Assembly: GCF_007828215.1 (NCBI RefSeq) | Contig: NZ_VIUE01000004.1 | Span: 1-64,000, forward strand | Source: Pseudomonas sp. SJZ074 | Lineage (GTDB): Bacteria; Pseudomonadota; Gammaproteobacteria; Pseudomonadales; Pseudomonadaceae | Direction: 5' to 3' | Length of the DNA stretch: 64,000 nt | Shown: in pieces, positions 16,314 to 27,100 of the stretch | Layout: every line of letters begins with the position of its first letter | Position numbering within the stretch: position 1 is the first letter of the stretch | Program-made: the position numbers and the translations under genes | The notes under the pieces: model-generated | Databases searched by the model: none | Seen by the model: only the letters and a program-made list of their open reading frames with translations | Told to the model about the DNA's origin: nothing

Positions 16314-18389
16314 TTACATGTCGTAGCGCAGGATCATGCCCAACGTGCGCGGTGCGCCAACGTCAATGATGTCGTCGCTGCGGTTGTTGGTGACATATTC
16401 CTTGTCGAACGCGTTCTTGACGTAGGCGGATACGGCGACGTTCTTGGTGAGTTTGTACTCGGTGTTGAAATTCACCAGCACGTAGTTGTCGCTCCTGCGC
16501 TCGCCGATGACCTTGCCGCTGGTATCGAACTGGTATTCCGAAGGTGCGGAACTCTGATAGGTAACATCCGTGCCGAACATCAGGCGGTCGTCGTAGTGAT
16601 AGACACCGCCCACCGACATCTTGTACTTGGGCGAAGCGAGGAACGATTCGCCGCTCATGTCCTGCCCCCTGCCGGTGACGAAGTCTTTGTACTTGCCATC
16701 GGTGATAGAACCACCCATGTTCAGCGTCAGCTGTTCGGTGACATCTTTCTCGACGAATACCTCCAGACCTTTGATGTCACTGCGACCGGCGTTGAAGACA
16801 TCAATGAACTGACTGCCGGTGCGCCGCACGCTGACCTGTTGATCCTTCCAGTCGGTGTAGTACAGATTGGCGCGGGTACGTAGCGTCTTGTCAAAGAACG
16901 AACCACGGTAAGACAGCTCATAGTTGGTGGTGTACTCCGGGTCATAGGCCTGGTGACCGCTACCGGCGCGTACGTTGACGCCTCCGCCGCGATAGCCTTT
17001 TTGAACAGTGAAACCGAGGTACTGATCCGTGGCCAGTTCGTAGTCGATACCGAGTTTAGGTAGCAAAGCGTCAAACGACTTCTTAACTTGGGCTGCGCTG
17101 GAAAAGGTATCTTCTTCGACGTCGGTATCATTCGTCTCGTGGTCGTAGCGCAGGCCGGTAATCAATGTCCAGCGCGGGGCGAACGTCCAGTTGACTTCAC
17201 CGAACACCGCCTTGTTCTCGATTTTGGTCTCACCTTTGACGCTGCCATTGTCAACGGGATCAGTAGCAAGTAACCGATCGTGGAACTTGTTCGTGTTATG
17301 CCCATAGTAGGCACCAACGACACTTTTCAGTGTGTCCGAGGCGTAATTCAGACGCAGCTCCTGACTGAACAGACCACCCTCGTGCTTACGCAGAATTACG
17401 TCATTACTCAGAGCGGTCTGATCAGAGTCCAGACGGTTACTGTAGTCAGAGCTGGTATTGGCCGTTAGGCTCGTCAACGTCCAGGCATCATTCAGACGAT
17501 AGTCCACCTTGGCGCTGAGGGTGTCCTGCTTGAGATTGTCGAAAGCCTCGGTGTTGGAGGAGATATCGTAATAGCTGGGTTTGCCATCAGCACCGCGCAT
17601 CGTCGAGCGGTCGCCCTGGCGATGTTCGCTATGGGCGTAGGTCAGCAAAACATCCGTATCATCATTGGGCAAGATCAGCAATTTGCCACGAGTGTTGCTG
17701 GTGCGATGCGGGTTGGCGTCCTTATTGAGCGCGGTGTTGCGGATGTAGCCGTCGCCGTCGGTATAGTCCACAGCAATCCGGCCGGCGATCTTGTCATCGA
17801 CGATCGCGCCACCACCTGCTACGGCCGCCCCATGCTCACCATAGTTCCCCATACTGGTTTGCGCCGAGAAGCTGGGCTGGAACGTCGGTTTCTTGGTCTC
17901 GATCACCACTGCACCAGCCAGGGAGTTACGGCCTTGGGTAGTGGATTGCGGGCCGAGGAAGACTTCGACCTGCTCGGCATCCCAGAGCGGTACCGGGCTT
18001 AAGGTTAGCGCCCGACTCGGTTGCACGGCACCGTCGACATACACCGAGATTGGTCCATTGATGGTTGCCGGCCCTTGGTCGTCAAACCCCGACACCGGCA
18101 CACCACGAATCCCCCAGGTTTCATTGTCCGCCTGGCTATAGACACCCGGTGTACGAGCGAACAGGTCCACTAGGTTCTTATCGTTGTGCTCACGCAGCTT
18201 CTCTTCAGTAACCACCACCACACTCGACTGGGTCTGCTCCAGCGTACGGTTGATTTTCTCACCCGTCACAGTGATAGGAGCGATCTCCACGGCAGTGGAC
18301 TCTTCCGCTGCCCATGCACAGTTGCCAAGGCCGATTGCCGACCCCACAGCCAACGCAATTGTATTCTTTTTGAAATTCAAGCCCCGCAC
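16314..18389 (-). CDS. TonB-dependent ferric-siderophore outer-membrane receptor
   Basis: The protein has 691 residues. A signal peptide (residues 1-27/28, ending CAWAA) is followed by a TonB-box-like ITVTGEK near residue 38. A plug domain (SVVVVTEEKLREHNDKNLVDLFARTPG region, RNSLAGAVVIETKKP) precedes a long beta-barrel with repeated aromatic-rich strands, ending RTLGMILRYDM with a terminal aromatic-hydrophobic pair. The N-terminal secretin/TonB short domain used for surface signalling is absent, and no ECF sigma/anti-sigma pair is nearby, so regulation is probably by Fur alone. It is divergent from the NRPS operon, with a Fur-like box in the shared promoter. It is most likely the uptake receptor for the siderophore made here. 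Confidence 0.88.
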   Translation of the reverse strand: MRGLNFKKNTIALAVGSAIGLGNCAWAAEESTAVEIAPITVTGEKINRTLEQTQSSVVVVTEEKLREHNDKNLVDLFARTPGVYSQADNETWGIRGVPVSGFDDQGPATINGPISVYVDGAVQPSRALTLSPVPLWDAEQVEVFLGPQSTTQGRNSLAGAVVIETKKPTFQPSFSAQTSMGNYGEHGAAVAGGGAIVDDKIAGRIAVDYTDGDGYIRNTALNKDANPHRTSNTRGKLLILPNDDTDVLLTYAHSEHRQGDRSTMRGADGKPSYYDISSNTEAFDNLKQDTLSAKVDYRLNDAWTLTSLTANTSSDYSNRLDSDQTALSNDVILRKHEGGLFSQELRLNYASDTLKSVVGAYYGHNTNKFHDRLLATDPVDNGSVKGETKIENKAVFGEVNWTFAPRWTLITGLRYDHETNDTDVEEDTFSSAAQVKKSFDALLPKLGIDYELATDQYLGFTVQKGYRGGGVNVRAGSGHQAYDPEYTTNYELSYRGSFFDKTLRTRANLYYTDWKDQQVSVRRTGSQFIDVFNAGRSDIKGLEVFVEKDVTEQLTLNMGGSITDGKYKDFVTGRGQDMSGESFLASPKYKMSVGGVYHYDDRLMFGTDVTYQSSAPSEYQFDTSGKVIGERRSDNYVLVNFNTEYKLTKNVAVSAYVKNAFDKEYVTNNRSDDIIDVGAPRTLGMILRYDM

Positions 18390-18627
18390 CCCTGCGACAG
18401 ATATTTTTGGTTTTTTTGAGCTGGCCGGACGCTGTTTGGCGCCAGCGGAGCGGAGTCTAATCCAAAAAAAAAATTAAATAAATAGTATTGATAATCTCTC
18501 TCATTTGTACCTAGTATGTCGTCCTGTATTAGATCCAAAACACTACAGACGAGTCCTACAGAGGCGCCTGGCGCGCCATCTTCAGGTCTTGTAACGGGTC
18601 GAAAAAGATAGAAGAGGATGTGCAAGG
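18390..18627. promoter_or_regulatory. Divergent promoter region of the siderophore locus
   Basis: The 238-base gap between the receptor and the first hydroxylase gene contains a strongly A/T-rich part (about 18465-18495) and a Fur-box-like 19-mer (listed separately). I saw no convincing extracytoplasmic-sigma promoter pair. The hydroxylase ATG has AGAGGA nine bases upstream. Confidence 0.6.
18487..18505. promoter_or_regulatory. Fur-box-like operator
   Basis: ATTGATAATCTCTCTCATT matches 15 of 19 positions of the palindromic form AATGAGAATCATTCTCATT of the Fur box. It lies about 100 bases upstream of the receptor start and about 122 bases upstream of the first biosynthetic gene. Fur-iron binding here would switch off both directions. 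Confidence 0.65.
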
Positions 18628-19605
18628 ATGACCTCAATCGAACACCTGGACAGGCGTTCCGAGCCTTTTTCAATGACTTCCACGGACGGCGGTGAACACT
18701 CGTTGCCCGTGTGGGTGCAGGCGACGCCTGGGCAGTCGATTCACGATCTGGACGCATCGCTGCGCGACAGCCTGCCCCACGTGCTGAACACCGTGGGCGG
18801 AGTCTTGTTTCGCGGCTTCAACGTGGCGACCCCGATCGACTTCAAGCGCTTCGCCGCCAGCTTCGGTGCACCGCTGGCCAGCTATGAGTTCGGCTCCACG
18901 CCGCGCAGCAAAGTCTTCGCCGGGGTGTACAGCTCCACGGAATACCCGGCCCATCAGTTCATCCCTCTGCACAACGAGCAGGCCTATACCCGGCCCTGGC
19001 CTTCGCGCATCTGGTTCCACTGCATCAAGGCCAGTGAAACCGGCGGCGAGACGCCGATTGCCGACAGTCGCCTGATCTACCAGCGCATGCCCAGCGAGAT
19101 CCGCGAGCTGTTCGCCAGCCGCGAGCTGCTTTACGTGCGCAACTACAGCGGCGCCCTGGACCTGCCCTGGCAGAAAGTCTTCAACACCGAGGACCGCGCC
19201 CAGGTCGAACGTTATTGCCGGGACAACGACATCGAGTGGGAATGGAAAGCCGACGGTGACCTGCGCACCCGCCAGCGTTGCGCGGCGGTGCAGCAGCATC
19301 CCGAGACCGGCGAATGGGTCTGGTTCAACCAGGCCCATTTGTTCCATGTATCGGCCATCGAACCGAGCGTACGCGCCAGTCTGCTGGCCGCCGTGGGAGA
19401 AGAGAACCTGCCGCGCCATGTGTATTTCGGCGACGGCTCGGCCATCCCCGACGAGATGCTCGACCGCGTGCGCGAGGTCTACCGCCAGACCGCCGTCAGC
19501 TTCCCCTGGCAACCCGGCGACGTGCTGATGCTCGACAACCGACTGGTCGCACACGGTCGCAATCCTTACACCGGTGACCGCAAGGTCATCGTGGCCATGG
19601 CGTGA
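18628..19605 (+). CDS. TauD/SyrP-like Fe(II)/2-oxoglutarate beta-hydroxylase (stand-alone 1)
   Basis: The protein has 325 residues and belongs to the TauD/TfdA non-haem iron dioxygenase superfamily. Visible iron ligands are HNE (His115, Glu117) and the distal His309 in VAHGRNPYTGDRK; Arg318 is the likely 2-oxoglutarate anchor. The LFRGFN start of the fold and the TRQRC/HPETGEWVWFNQ segment are typical of SyrP-like enzymes that hydroxylate an amino acid held on a carrier domain. Its stop overlaps the GTG start of the loading protein (GTGA), so it is the first gene of the biosynthetic operon. By elimination it may hydroxylate the Asp on module 6 (first Asp). It resembles stand-alone hydroxylase 2 more than the fused one, so the His/Asp assignment is open. 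Confidence 0.82.
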   Translation: MTSIEHLDRRSEPFSMTSTDGGEHSLPVWVQATPGQSIHDLDASLRDSLPHVLNTVGGVLFRGFNVATPIDFKRFAASFGAPLASYEFGSTPRSKVFAGVYSSTEYPAHQFIPLHNEQAYTRPWPSRIWFHCIKASETGGETPIADSRLIYQRMPSEIRELFASRELLYVRNYSGALDLPWQKVFNTEDRAQVERYCRDNDIEWEWKADGDLRTRQRCAAVQQHPETGEWVWFNQAHLFHVSAIEPSVRASLLAAVGEENLPRHVYFGDGSAIPDEMLDRVREVYRQTAVSFPWQPGDVLMLDNRLVAHGRNPYTGDRKVIVAMA

Positions 19606-22600
19606 ATTGCAAAATGTCTTCATTCGAACAATGGATCGAAGTGCTGGAAACCAATGCCCGGCGCTTTCCAGAACGTGCCGCCCTGCACTTTTTGCCGGAC
19701 GGCGTCACGATCGGCGAAACCCTGACTTTCTCTCAATTGCACGAGCAGTCCCAGTCCCTGGCGGCGGCGTTGCAATCGCGCTATGCGCCAGGCGACCGCG
19801 TGTTGCTGATGCTGCCCAGCAGCCTCGACTACGCCCGGGCTTTCTGCGCTTGCGTATATGCCGGCATGATCGCCGTGCCGTTGTTTCCGCCGCCGTCGCG
19901 CAAACCGCGGCACCTTGAACGCGTGCGCAATGTGGTGGTGGACGCCGAGCCGGCACTGATTCTTGCCCCGGCGGATCACTGCGAAGGTTTGCTGGAACTG
20001 GTGGAGGGCCGTGTCGACGTGCTCACCGTCCAGCACCTGGGCACACCACCGGCCAGCCAGTGGCAGCGTCCGGCCATTGACGGTGCGACCGTGGCCTTCC
20101 TGCAATACACCTCGGGCTCTACCGGTTCGCCCAAAGGCGTCGAGGTGCGGCAGCGCAACCTGATCGCCAACGTCGAGCTGATGCGCCAGGCCTACGGTTT
20201 CGATGAACACGGCGCCATGGTCAACTGGCTGCCGCTGTACCACGACATGGGCCTGATCGGTGGCCTGCTTGCACCGATCTACAGCGGCATGCCCTGCTAC
20301 CTGATGGCTTCGCAGACCTTCGTTAACGCGCCGTCGACCTGGTTGCAGGCGTTAAGTCGCTACCGTGGCACCGTCAGTTTCGCGCCGAATTTCGCCTACG
20401 CCCTGTGCAACCGGGTGGTCAGCGACAACCTGATCGCCCAACTGGACCTGAGCGCCTGGAAACACGCGATCAACGGCGCCGAGCCGATCCATCCCGGCAC
20501 CCTGCAAGCCTTCGCCCAGCGCTTCGCCGCCTGCGGCCTCAGCCCCTTGGCGATCAGCCCCGGTTACGGCCAGGCCGAGGCAACGCTGTGTGTCAGTGCC
20601 ACGCCGGAAGATGCATTGCCGGTGACACTGCGCCTGGACAAAGCAGTGCTGGAAACCGGTCGCGTGGCCCTGGCGGCCGCCGATGCCGCCGCGGTCGAAT
20701 TCGTTGCCTGTGGCTTCCCCCAGGCCTTGCACAGCATTGCCATCGTCGACCCGCAAACCCATGAACGCTGCGCTGCCGATCGTATCGGTGAAGTGTGGCT
20801 GAAGGGTCCGAGCAACGCCGAGTCCTATTGGAAAAACCCCGAGGCCACCCGCGAAGCCTTTGAAGCGCGCATTGTCGGCTCGACCGACCATTACCTGCGC
20901 TCCGGCGACCTGGGCTTCATGCACGAAGGCCAGGTGGTGATCTGCGGGCGGCTCAAGGACCTGCTGATTCTCAACGGGCGCAACCTGTATCCCCACGACA
21001 TCGAGTTCGCCATCACCGATGCCGAACCGGGCATCCGCACCGGGCGCATCGCCGCGTTCTCGGAAATGGACCCGGCCCTGGGTCGGGAGAAGCTGGTGAT
21101 CGTCGCCGAGCCGCAGCGCAAATTTGTCGACCCGGCGCGCCACCCGGCGTTGTTTGCCTCGATGCAGAACGCCGTGCGCGAAGCCGCCGACTGTGGCATC
21201 GACCAGATTGTGCTGGTGGAAGCTGGCACGATCCCGATGACTACCAGCGGCAAGATCGCCCGCCAAGGCGCGCGCAAGCAACTGGCGGCAGGGACGCTGA
21301 GCATCATCGCCCAGAGCGGCGGAGAGCTCGTCTCCAGCGGCGAAACCCTTGGCCTCGACCAACTCAAGAATCTTGTCCAGGCTTCGGCGCAAGACGCCCA
21401 GGCCGCCTGCCGGCAATGGCTCCAGCAGACCCTGCGCGAGGTGAATCCGTATCTGCTTCCAGACTTCGAACGGAGTCTGATCGGACAAGGCCTGGACTCC
21501 ATCGGCGTCGCCGATTTCGCCGCTCGCCTGCACCGGGACCTGGGCTGGAGCCTTGACACCCAGCGCCTGTTCGGTGAGCAGACCCTGGGGCAATGGGCGC
21601 AAGACCTGCTGGCGTTACTCAGTGCGCCATCTACCGCGGCCAGCCCTTCGGCCGAACGTACGGACGGCAGCGAAACCCGCCAGTCCTTCGCCCAGCGCCG
21701 GCTGTGGTTCCTGCGCCAGTTGAACCCGGACGACACTCGCCACAACCTGGTGCTGCACCTGCGCCTGCAAGGTCCATTGGACGTCGAGGGGTTGGCAGAG
21801 CGCTTGAACAGCCTCGTCAACCGTCACAGCGTGCTGCGCACGGTCTATCGCGACGGTGTGGACGGCCCGCAGCAACAGGTTCTGCCCGCCACGCCGGTGC
21901 CGTTGAACTGGCACGGGCAGACCGAACAGCAAGCGCTGCACGACTGCCTGGCGAGCGAACACGCCACGCCGGTGGATCTGGTCAACGGCCCCATACTGCG
22001 GGCGCAGTTGCTGAGTCAAACGGACCAGCAACACGATCTGGTGCTGACCGTGCACCACATCGCTTTTGACGGTCGCTCGGCGCAGGTGCTGCTGGCGGAA
22101 CTGGCCGGCTCGGCAAGCACTGAATGGCCGATGCAGTACCTCGACTTCGCCCAGTGGGAAGCCGCGCACTGGAGCGAACAGCGGATCGCCACCGAGCAGG
22201 GCTTCTGGCGTGAGCATCTGGCCGGCCTGCCACAGACCCTCGAATTGGGCGGCAGCGGTCAGGTCCCGGGTGAACACAGCCTGGATTTCAAGGTGCCCCA
22301 GGCCTTCTGCGAGCCACTTTCGACGCTGGCCCGCGAACGGGGCATGACCTTGTTCATGCTGTTGCTGGCCAGCTATCAGCTGGTGCTCAAGCAACTGGGC
22401 GGCCAACAACGCTTCCTGTTGGGCACTGACGTCAGCGGCCGTCCACTGGCGGAGCACAACGACGTCATCGGTTTCTTCGTCAACCAGCTGACGTTGCGCT
22501 GCGACCTGCAGGGCGAACCAACCCTGGCCGGTTTCCTGGAGCGAGTTCGCGATGAGTCGCGTCTGGCCTATGCCCACCAGGGCCTGCCTTTCGACCTGGT

Positions 22601-23024
22601 GGTGTCGGCCCTGGCGCCGCAGCGCCTGCCCGGTCACTCGCCGCTGTTCCAGGTGAAGCTCAACTATCAGCCGTCACGAGTCACGCCGACCACCATCGCC
22701 GGCGCGCACCTGCAGGCGCTGGAGGTGGCCCAGGCACCAGGAGACTTCCATCTGGTGCTCGATCTGGTGCACAGCACCGAGGGGCTCGCCGCGACCCTCA
22801 AGTACCGCGGCGAATACTTCGATCAGGACCGCGCCTTGCGCCTGCAACACCTGTGGATGCGCCTGCTGGAAGAAACCCGCCTCCTGCTGGACGAACCGTT
22901 GCCGGCCCTGGCCGAGCGCATCGATGCCTGGGACCAGGCTTTCCAGCGCGAGCGGCAACAGGCCCGGGCGCTGGCCGGTCGCAGCCAGATGCTGCAAGCC
23001 AAACGTCGCTCAATGTCCCTTTAA
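19602..23024 (+). CDS. NRPS loading protein: FAAL - ACP - C
   Basis: The protein has 1140 residues from the GTG at 19602, which overlaps the previous stop; an ATG at 19614 would remove four residues. Residues ~1-560 form a fatty-acyl-AMP ligase (FLQYTSGSTGSPKGVEV, NWLPLYHDMGLIGG, PGYGQAEATLCVS) that activates a free fatty acid without CoA. A carrier domain follows (GQGLDSIGVADF, Ser633). Residues ~690-1115 form a condensation domain with intact HHIAFDG (His818 onward). The protein therefore starts the chain with a fatty acid and joins it to the first amino acid, which sits on the next NRPS protein. An octanoyl starter is inferred only from the resemblance of the whole locus to corrugatin-type siderophores. 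Confidence 0.88.
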   Translation: MNCKMSSFEQWIEVLETNARRFPERAALHFLPDGVTIGETLTFSQLHEQSQSLAAALQSRYAPGDRVLLMLPSSLDYARAFCACVYAGMIAVPLFPPPSRKPRHLERVRNVVVDAEPALILAPADHCEGLLELVEGRVDVLTVQHLGTPPASQWQRPAIDGATVAFLQYTSGSTGSPKGVEVRQRNLIANVELMRQAYGFDEHGAMVNWLPLYHDMGLIGGLLAPIYSGMPCYLMASQTFVNAPSTWLQALSRYRGTVSFAPNFAYALCNRVVSDNLIAQLDLSAWKHAINGAEPIHPGTLQAFAQRFAACGLSPLAISPGYGQAEATLCVSATPEDALPVTLRLDKAVLETGRVALAAADAAAVEFVACGFPQALHSIAIVDPQTHERCAADRIGEVWLKGPSNAESYWKNPEATREAFEARIVGSTDHYLRSGDLGFMHEGQVVICGRLKDLLILNGRNLYPHDIEFAITDAEPGIRTGRIAAFSEMDPALGREKLVIVAEPQRKFVDPARHPALFASMQNAVREAADCGIDQIVLVEAGTIPMTTSGKIARQGARKQLAAGTLSIIAQSGGELVSSGETLGLDQLKNLVQASAQDAQAACRQWLQQTLREVNPYLLPDFERSLIGQGLDSIGVADFAARLHRDLGWSLDTQRLFGEQTLGQWAQDLLALLSAPSTAASPSAERTDGSETRQSFAQRRLWFLRQLNPDDTRHNLVLHLRLQGPLDVEGLAERLNSLVNRHSVLRTVYRDGVDGPQQQVLPATPVPLNWHGQTEQQALHDCLASEHATPVDLVNGPILRAQLLSQTDQQHDLVLTVHHIAFDGRSAQVLLAELAGSASTEWPMQYLDFAQWEAAHWSEQRIATEQGFWREHLAGLPQTLELGGSGQVPGEHSLDFKVPQAFCEPLSTLARERGMTLFMLLLASYQLVLKQLGGQQRFLLGTDVSGRPLAEHNDVIGFFVNQLTLRCDLQGEPTLAGFLERVRDESRLAYAHQGLPFDLVVSALAPQRLPGHSPLFQVKLNYQPSRVTPTTIAGAHLQALEVAQAPGDFHLVLDLVHSTEGLAATLKYRGEYFDQDRALRLQHLWMRLLEETRLLLDEPLPALAERIDAWDQAFQRERQQARALAGRSQMLQAKRRSMSL

Positions 23025-23041
23025 CCGAGTCGGATGCCGTT

Positions 23042-24088
23042 ATGTCTATCATGCCCCCATCGCCCCGCGCCCTTGGCGCCGTGCGCCGCAAAGCCATGAA
23101 CGTCTCGGAACAGCAACTGGTCACCGAGCGCCTGCTCAGCCCGGAGCATGCCCTGCCGCTGGTGATCGAGCCGGCGGTCAGTGGCGTCGACCTGGCGGCC
23201 TGGGCCACTGGCGAGCGCGAGTCCATCGAGAGAAAACTGCTGCAATACGGTGCCCTGCTGTTTCGCGGGTTCAACGTGACGTCCGTCGAGCAGTTCGACC
23301 AGGTGATCGCCACCCTCTCCCCCGGTGCCCTGGAATACATGTTCCGAGCGTCGCCCCGGACCCGGGTCGGCGGCAACATCTACACCTCGACCGACTACCC
23401 GGCCGACCAGATGATTTTTCCCCACAACGAACATTCCTACTCGCCACGTTTCCCGCTGCGACTGTTCTTCTATTGCCAGCTCCCCTCCGAGACCGGTGGC
23501 GAAACCCCGATTGGCTCGACCCGAGCGGTCAAGGCCGCCATCAGCCCGGAGATCGAAGCACGCTTCAGGGAAAAAGGCGTGATGTACGTGCGCAACTACG
23601 GCGACGGTTTCGGCCTGCCGTGGCAGTCGGTGTTCCAGTCCGAAGACCGCAGCGAAGTCGAAGCCTACTGCGCCAGCGTCGGCATCGAAGTGGAATGGAA
23701 AGACAACAATCGCCTGCGCACCCGTCAGCGCGGACCCGCCGTGGTGCGCCATCCACGCACCGGTGAAGAGGTCTGGTTCAACCACGCCACCTTCTTTCAC
23801 ATCAGCACCCTGCCACCGCACATCCGCGATTCGCTGCAGAGCAACTTCACCGACCTCGACCTGCCCACCAACACCTTTTATGGCGACGGCGAACCCATCG
23901 AGCCGCAGGTCCTGGAGGCGCTGCGAGCGGCCTACCTCGACTCGCTGGTGCGTTTCAGTTGGCAACAGGGCGACGTGTTGTTCATCGACAACATGCTCGC
24001 AGTCCACGGACGCGAACCCTTTACCGGCAGGCGCGCAATCATGACCGGCATGGCCGAAGCCCTGCTGTCGAGCGACGTCGCTATTTGA
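23042..24088 (+). CDS. TauD/SyrP-like beta-hydroxylase (stand-alone 2), probably histidyl
   Basis: The protein has 348 residues from the ATG at 23042 (MSIMPPSPRALG). The open frame continues upstream inside the loading gene, but that part is shadow sequence. TauD-superfamily ligands are HNE (His128, Glu130) and the distal His322 in VHGREPFTGRR, with Arg330/331 as probable 2-oxoglutarate contact. The gene lies 17 bases after the FAAL-ACP-C gene and directly before the protein that carries a degenerate C-like domain and a His-type adenylation domain. The same order, C then hydroxylase then degenerate C-like domain-A-T, recurs at the end of the line with the hydroxylase fused. I therefore infer that this enzyme hydroxylates the beta carbon of carrier-bound His. 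Confidence 0.8.
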   Translation: MSIMPPSPRALGAVRRKAMNVSEQQLVTERLLSPEHALPLVIEPAVSGVDLAAWATGERESIERKLLQYGALLFRGFNVTSVEQFDQVIATLSPGALEYMFRASPRTRVGGNIYTSTDYPADQMIFPHNEHSYSPRFPLRLFFYCQLPSETGGETPIGSTRAVKAAISPEIEARFREKGVMYVRNYGDGFGLPWQSVFQSEDRSEVEAYCASVGIEVEWKDNNRLRTRQRGPAVVRHPRTGEEVWFNHATFFHISTLPPHIRDSLQSNFTDLDLPTNTFYGDGEPIEPQVLEALRAAYLDSLVRFSWQQGDVLFIDNMLAVHGREPFTGRRAIMTGMAEALLSSDVAI

Positions 24089-24197
24089 CTTTCAACGGCG
24101 GCACCCGTCGTCCGCCAGCGGCTCCCGTGACATTCAGTCAGTGAGCCCCGGGGCCGACGCTGCCGCAGATCCAACCCCATTTCCAGTCGAGTTGAAC

Positions 24198-27100
24198 ATG
24201 AGCGGACTTCAAGGTTTTCGTATTTCGCCGCAACAGGCAGCGCTGTATCCCCACATCAAGGGCGCTGCCGAGCACCCGTTCGGTTGTCACTTGCAATGGT
24301 CGCTGTCCGGCCCGACCGACGTCGAAGCGCTGAACAGCCGCCTGCAAGCGTTGCTGGCTGCCAGTGAAATCCTGCGGACTCGCCTGATGCCGGCACCGGG
24401 CCTGCGTCATCCGGTACAGGTCATCGACGAGACAGGCACAGTGACGGTGGCCCAGCTGGACCTGCGCCAGCACAACAACGCCGACCAGGATGCCGAACTG
24501 GCGCGTCTCGTTTCGCAAACCCGGGACTGGACCGCGCCGCTGGCCGTGACCCTGGTGCGTCTGTCGGATCAAACAGCGGTGCTGGACCTGGCCGGCGCGG
24601 GCAGCCATTTCGACCTCGCCAGCCTCAGGCTGCTGGCCGACGCCCTGTTGCAAGATACCCCGGCGGATCTGTCCGAAGCCCTGCAGTACGCCGACTACGC
24701 CGAATGGCGCTGGAACCTGGTGGAAGACGAACCCGACCATCCGGGCGTGCGTTTCTGGAAAGCTTGGGGCGAGGCCGAGCAGCCCACCTTGCAACTGTCC
24801 CTCGAAGCGCCCAGCGGTGCCGGTTTCGCCCCGGCCCGACAGGCACTGGCCCTCCCCGCCGAGCTTGCCCGTCACCCGGCCCTGACCTCGGCGTTGATGC
24901 TGGCCGCCTGGACGGCGGTACTCGGCCGGCTGGCAGGCCAGCAGCAGGTCCCGCTGACCTTGATCCACGAAAGCCGCGGACCGGAACTGGACAACGTCCT
25001 GGGGGTCTTCGAGCAATGCCTGCCGCTGAACATCGACCTGGATCCCCAGGCGACCTTGCTCCAGCAGAGCCAACAATTGGCCGCTTCGGTGGAACGCACC
25101 ACCGGCTGGCAAGACTATTACACCCAGGACCTCACCACGGGCTACGCCTTCGCCTGGCGCTCGGGTGATGCCCGGGAACGCTACGCCGACGCGCTGACGG
25201 GCCCGGTGAAAGCCTGCCTGAATGTCCGCCAGTTGCCGGACAGCCTGCACGCCAGCGTGAGCTACGATTGCCACACCCTGAGCGCCGAAGCCGCACGCTG
25301 CCTTGGCGAACAGTGGCTGCAACTGCTGCAAGGCGCCCTGGCCGAACCGCAACAGGCCTGGTCCCACCTGCCGCTCGGCGGACCGTTGCAATCGGCGATT
25401 ATCGCGAACACGCCAAGCTCGCCGTCCATCGAAGCGCTGACCTTGGTGGAACTGATCGCCCGTCAGGTGCGTCAGCAACCGGACGCCATCGCCCTCAGCG
25501 ATCAGGACGGTGACCTGAGCTACGCCGGCCTCGACGCCTGCGCTACCCGTCTGGCTCATCGACTGGTGGCCGCCGGCATCGGCCGCGACGTGCCCGTCGG
25601 CATTCTCTTCCCGCGCAGCAATGCTGCCATCGTCGCCATGCTCGCGGTGTTGAAAGCCGGTGGTGCCTATGTGCCGATCGACCCGACCTACCCGGCCGAC
25701 CGCCGCGCCTACATGCTGGCCGACAGCGGCATCGCCCATATCGTGGTCAGCGCCGACCTGGCCGACAGCCTGCCGGCCACCCTGCAACGTTTCGTGCTGG
25801 ATGACCTGAGCGCACGCGACACGAGCGACCTGCCGCCGCTGCCCTTGCCGGACGCCAACGCCCTTGCCTACCTGATCTACACCTCAGGCTCCACCGGCGC
25901 ACCGAAAGCCGTGGAAATCAGCCATGGCGCCCTGAGTTTCTCGACCCAGGTACGCATGGCGACCTATGAGACGCCGGTGCGCGCCTACCTGCTGTTGTCG
26001 TCGTTTGCCTTCGACAGCTCGGTCGCCGGGATCTTCTGGACGCTGGCTCAAGGTGGTCGGTTGGTGCTGCCGGCACCTGGAGAAGAACTGGAGATGGCGC
26101 GCCTGGCGCGGCTGGTTGCCCAGCACAAGGTCAGTCACGGCCTGTCGCTGCCATCGCTGTATCAGGCCCTGCTCGATCAATTGCAGCGCAGCACCAGCAC
26201 CGACAGCCTCGAGTGCTGGATCGTCGCCGGTGAAGCCTGTCCGCCGGCCCTGGTCGCCCAACACAGCAAGACCTTGCCCCACGCCCGCCTGGTGAATGAA
26301 TACGGCCCTACCGAGGCCACGGTCTGGGCCAGTCACGAGGTACTGGAGCCGAGCCGCAGCGTCAGCATCGGCCGCCCGATTGCCGGCATGGACCTGCGCC
26401 TGCTGAACGAATTCGACCAGGCCTGCGGCGTCGGTGAACCGGGTGAGATCGTCCTCGCCGGCTCGACCCTGGCGCGGGGCTACCGCAACAAACCGGAGGA
26501 AACCGCCAAAGCCTTCGTCACCCTGGCCGACGGCACCCGTGCCTACCGTACCGGTGACCTGGCGTGCTGGCTGGCCGACGGCCGCGTGGCATTCCTCGGC
26601 CGCAAGGACCACCAGGTCAAAGTGCGCGGTTACCGCATCGAACTCGGGGAAATCGAACGGCAATTGTGCAGCCACAGCGACGTGCGCGAAGCCGCGGTGA
26701 TCGTGCAGGAACACGCTGCCGGCAAACGTCTGCTGGCCTACGTCCTCGCCGCACATGGCTATGCACCGGACTCCGAAGCGATCAAGCGTTTCCTCGGCGA
26801 GCGCCTGCCGTCGTACATGGTTCCGGCCCGGGTGCTGACCCTGGCGACCTTCCCGCGCACCCCCAACGGCAAACTCGACACCCGTCAGTTGCCCGACCCG
26901 GACCAGTTCGACGAAAGCACCCATGTCGCGCCGCGTAACGCCATGGAAACCACCTTGCAAGCCATCGTCGCCAAGGTCCTGAAACTGGCGAGCGTGAGCG
27001 TCACCGACAACTTCTTCGCCATCGGCGGTGACTCGATCCTGAGCCTGCAAGTGGTGGCCCAGGCCCATGAGCAAGGGATCGCGCTTTCGACCAAACAAGT

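Noticed and set aside
18390..18627. PvdS-type (iron-starvation sigma factor) promoter box
   Set aside because: I looked for the TAAAT / CGT pair at the usual spacing and found nothing convincing; only the Fur-like box stands out.
18628..19605. Taurine dioxygenase (TauD) for sulfur use
   Set aside because: The same superfamily fold, but overlap with the FAAL-NRPS gene and SyrP-like segments point to carrier-bound amino-acid hydroxylation.
22853..23041. Upstream extension of hydroxylase 2 from an earlier in-frame start
   Set aside because: The segment overlaps the end of the loading protein and has no similarity to the TauD fold; the ATG at 23042 fits better.
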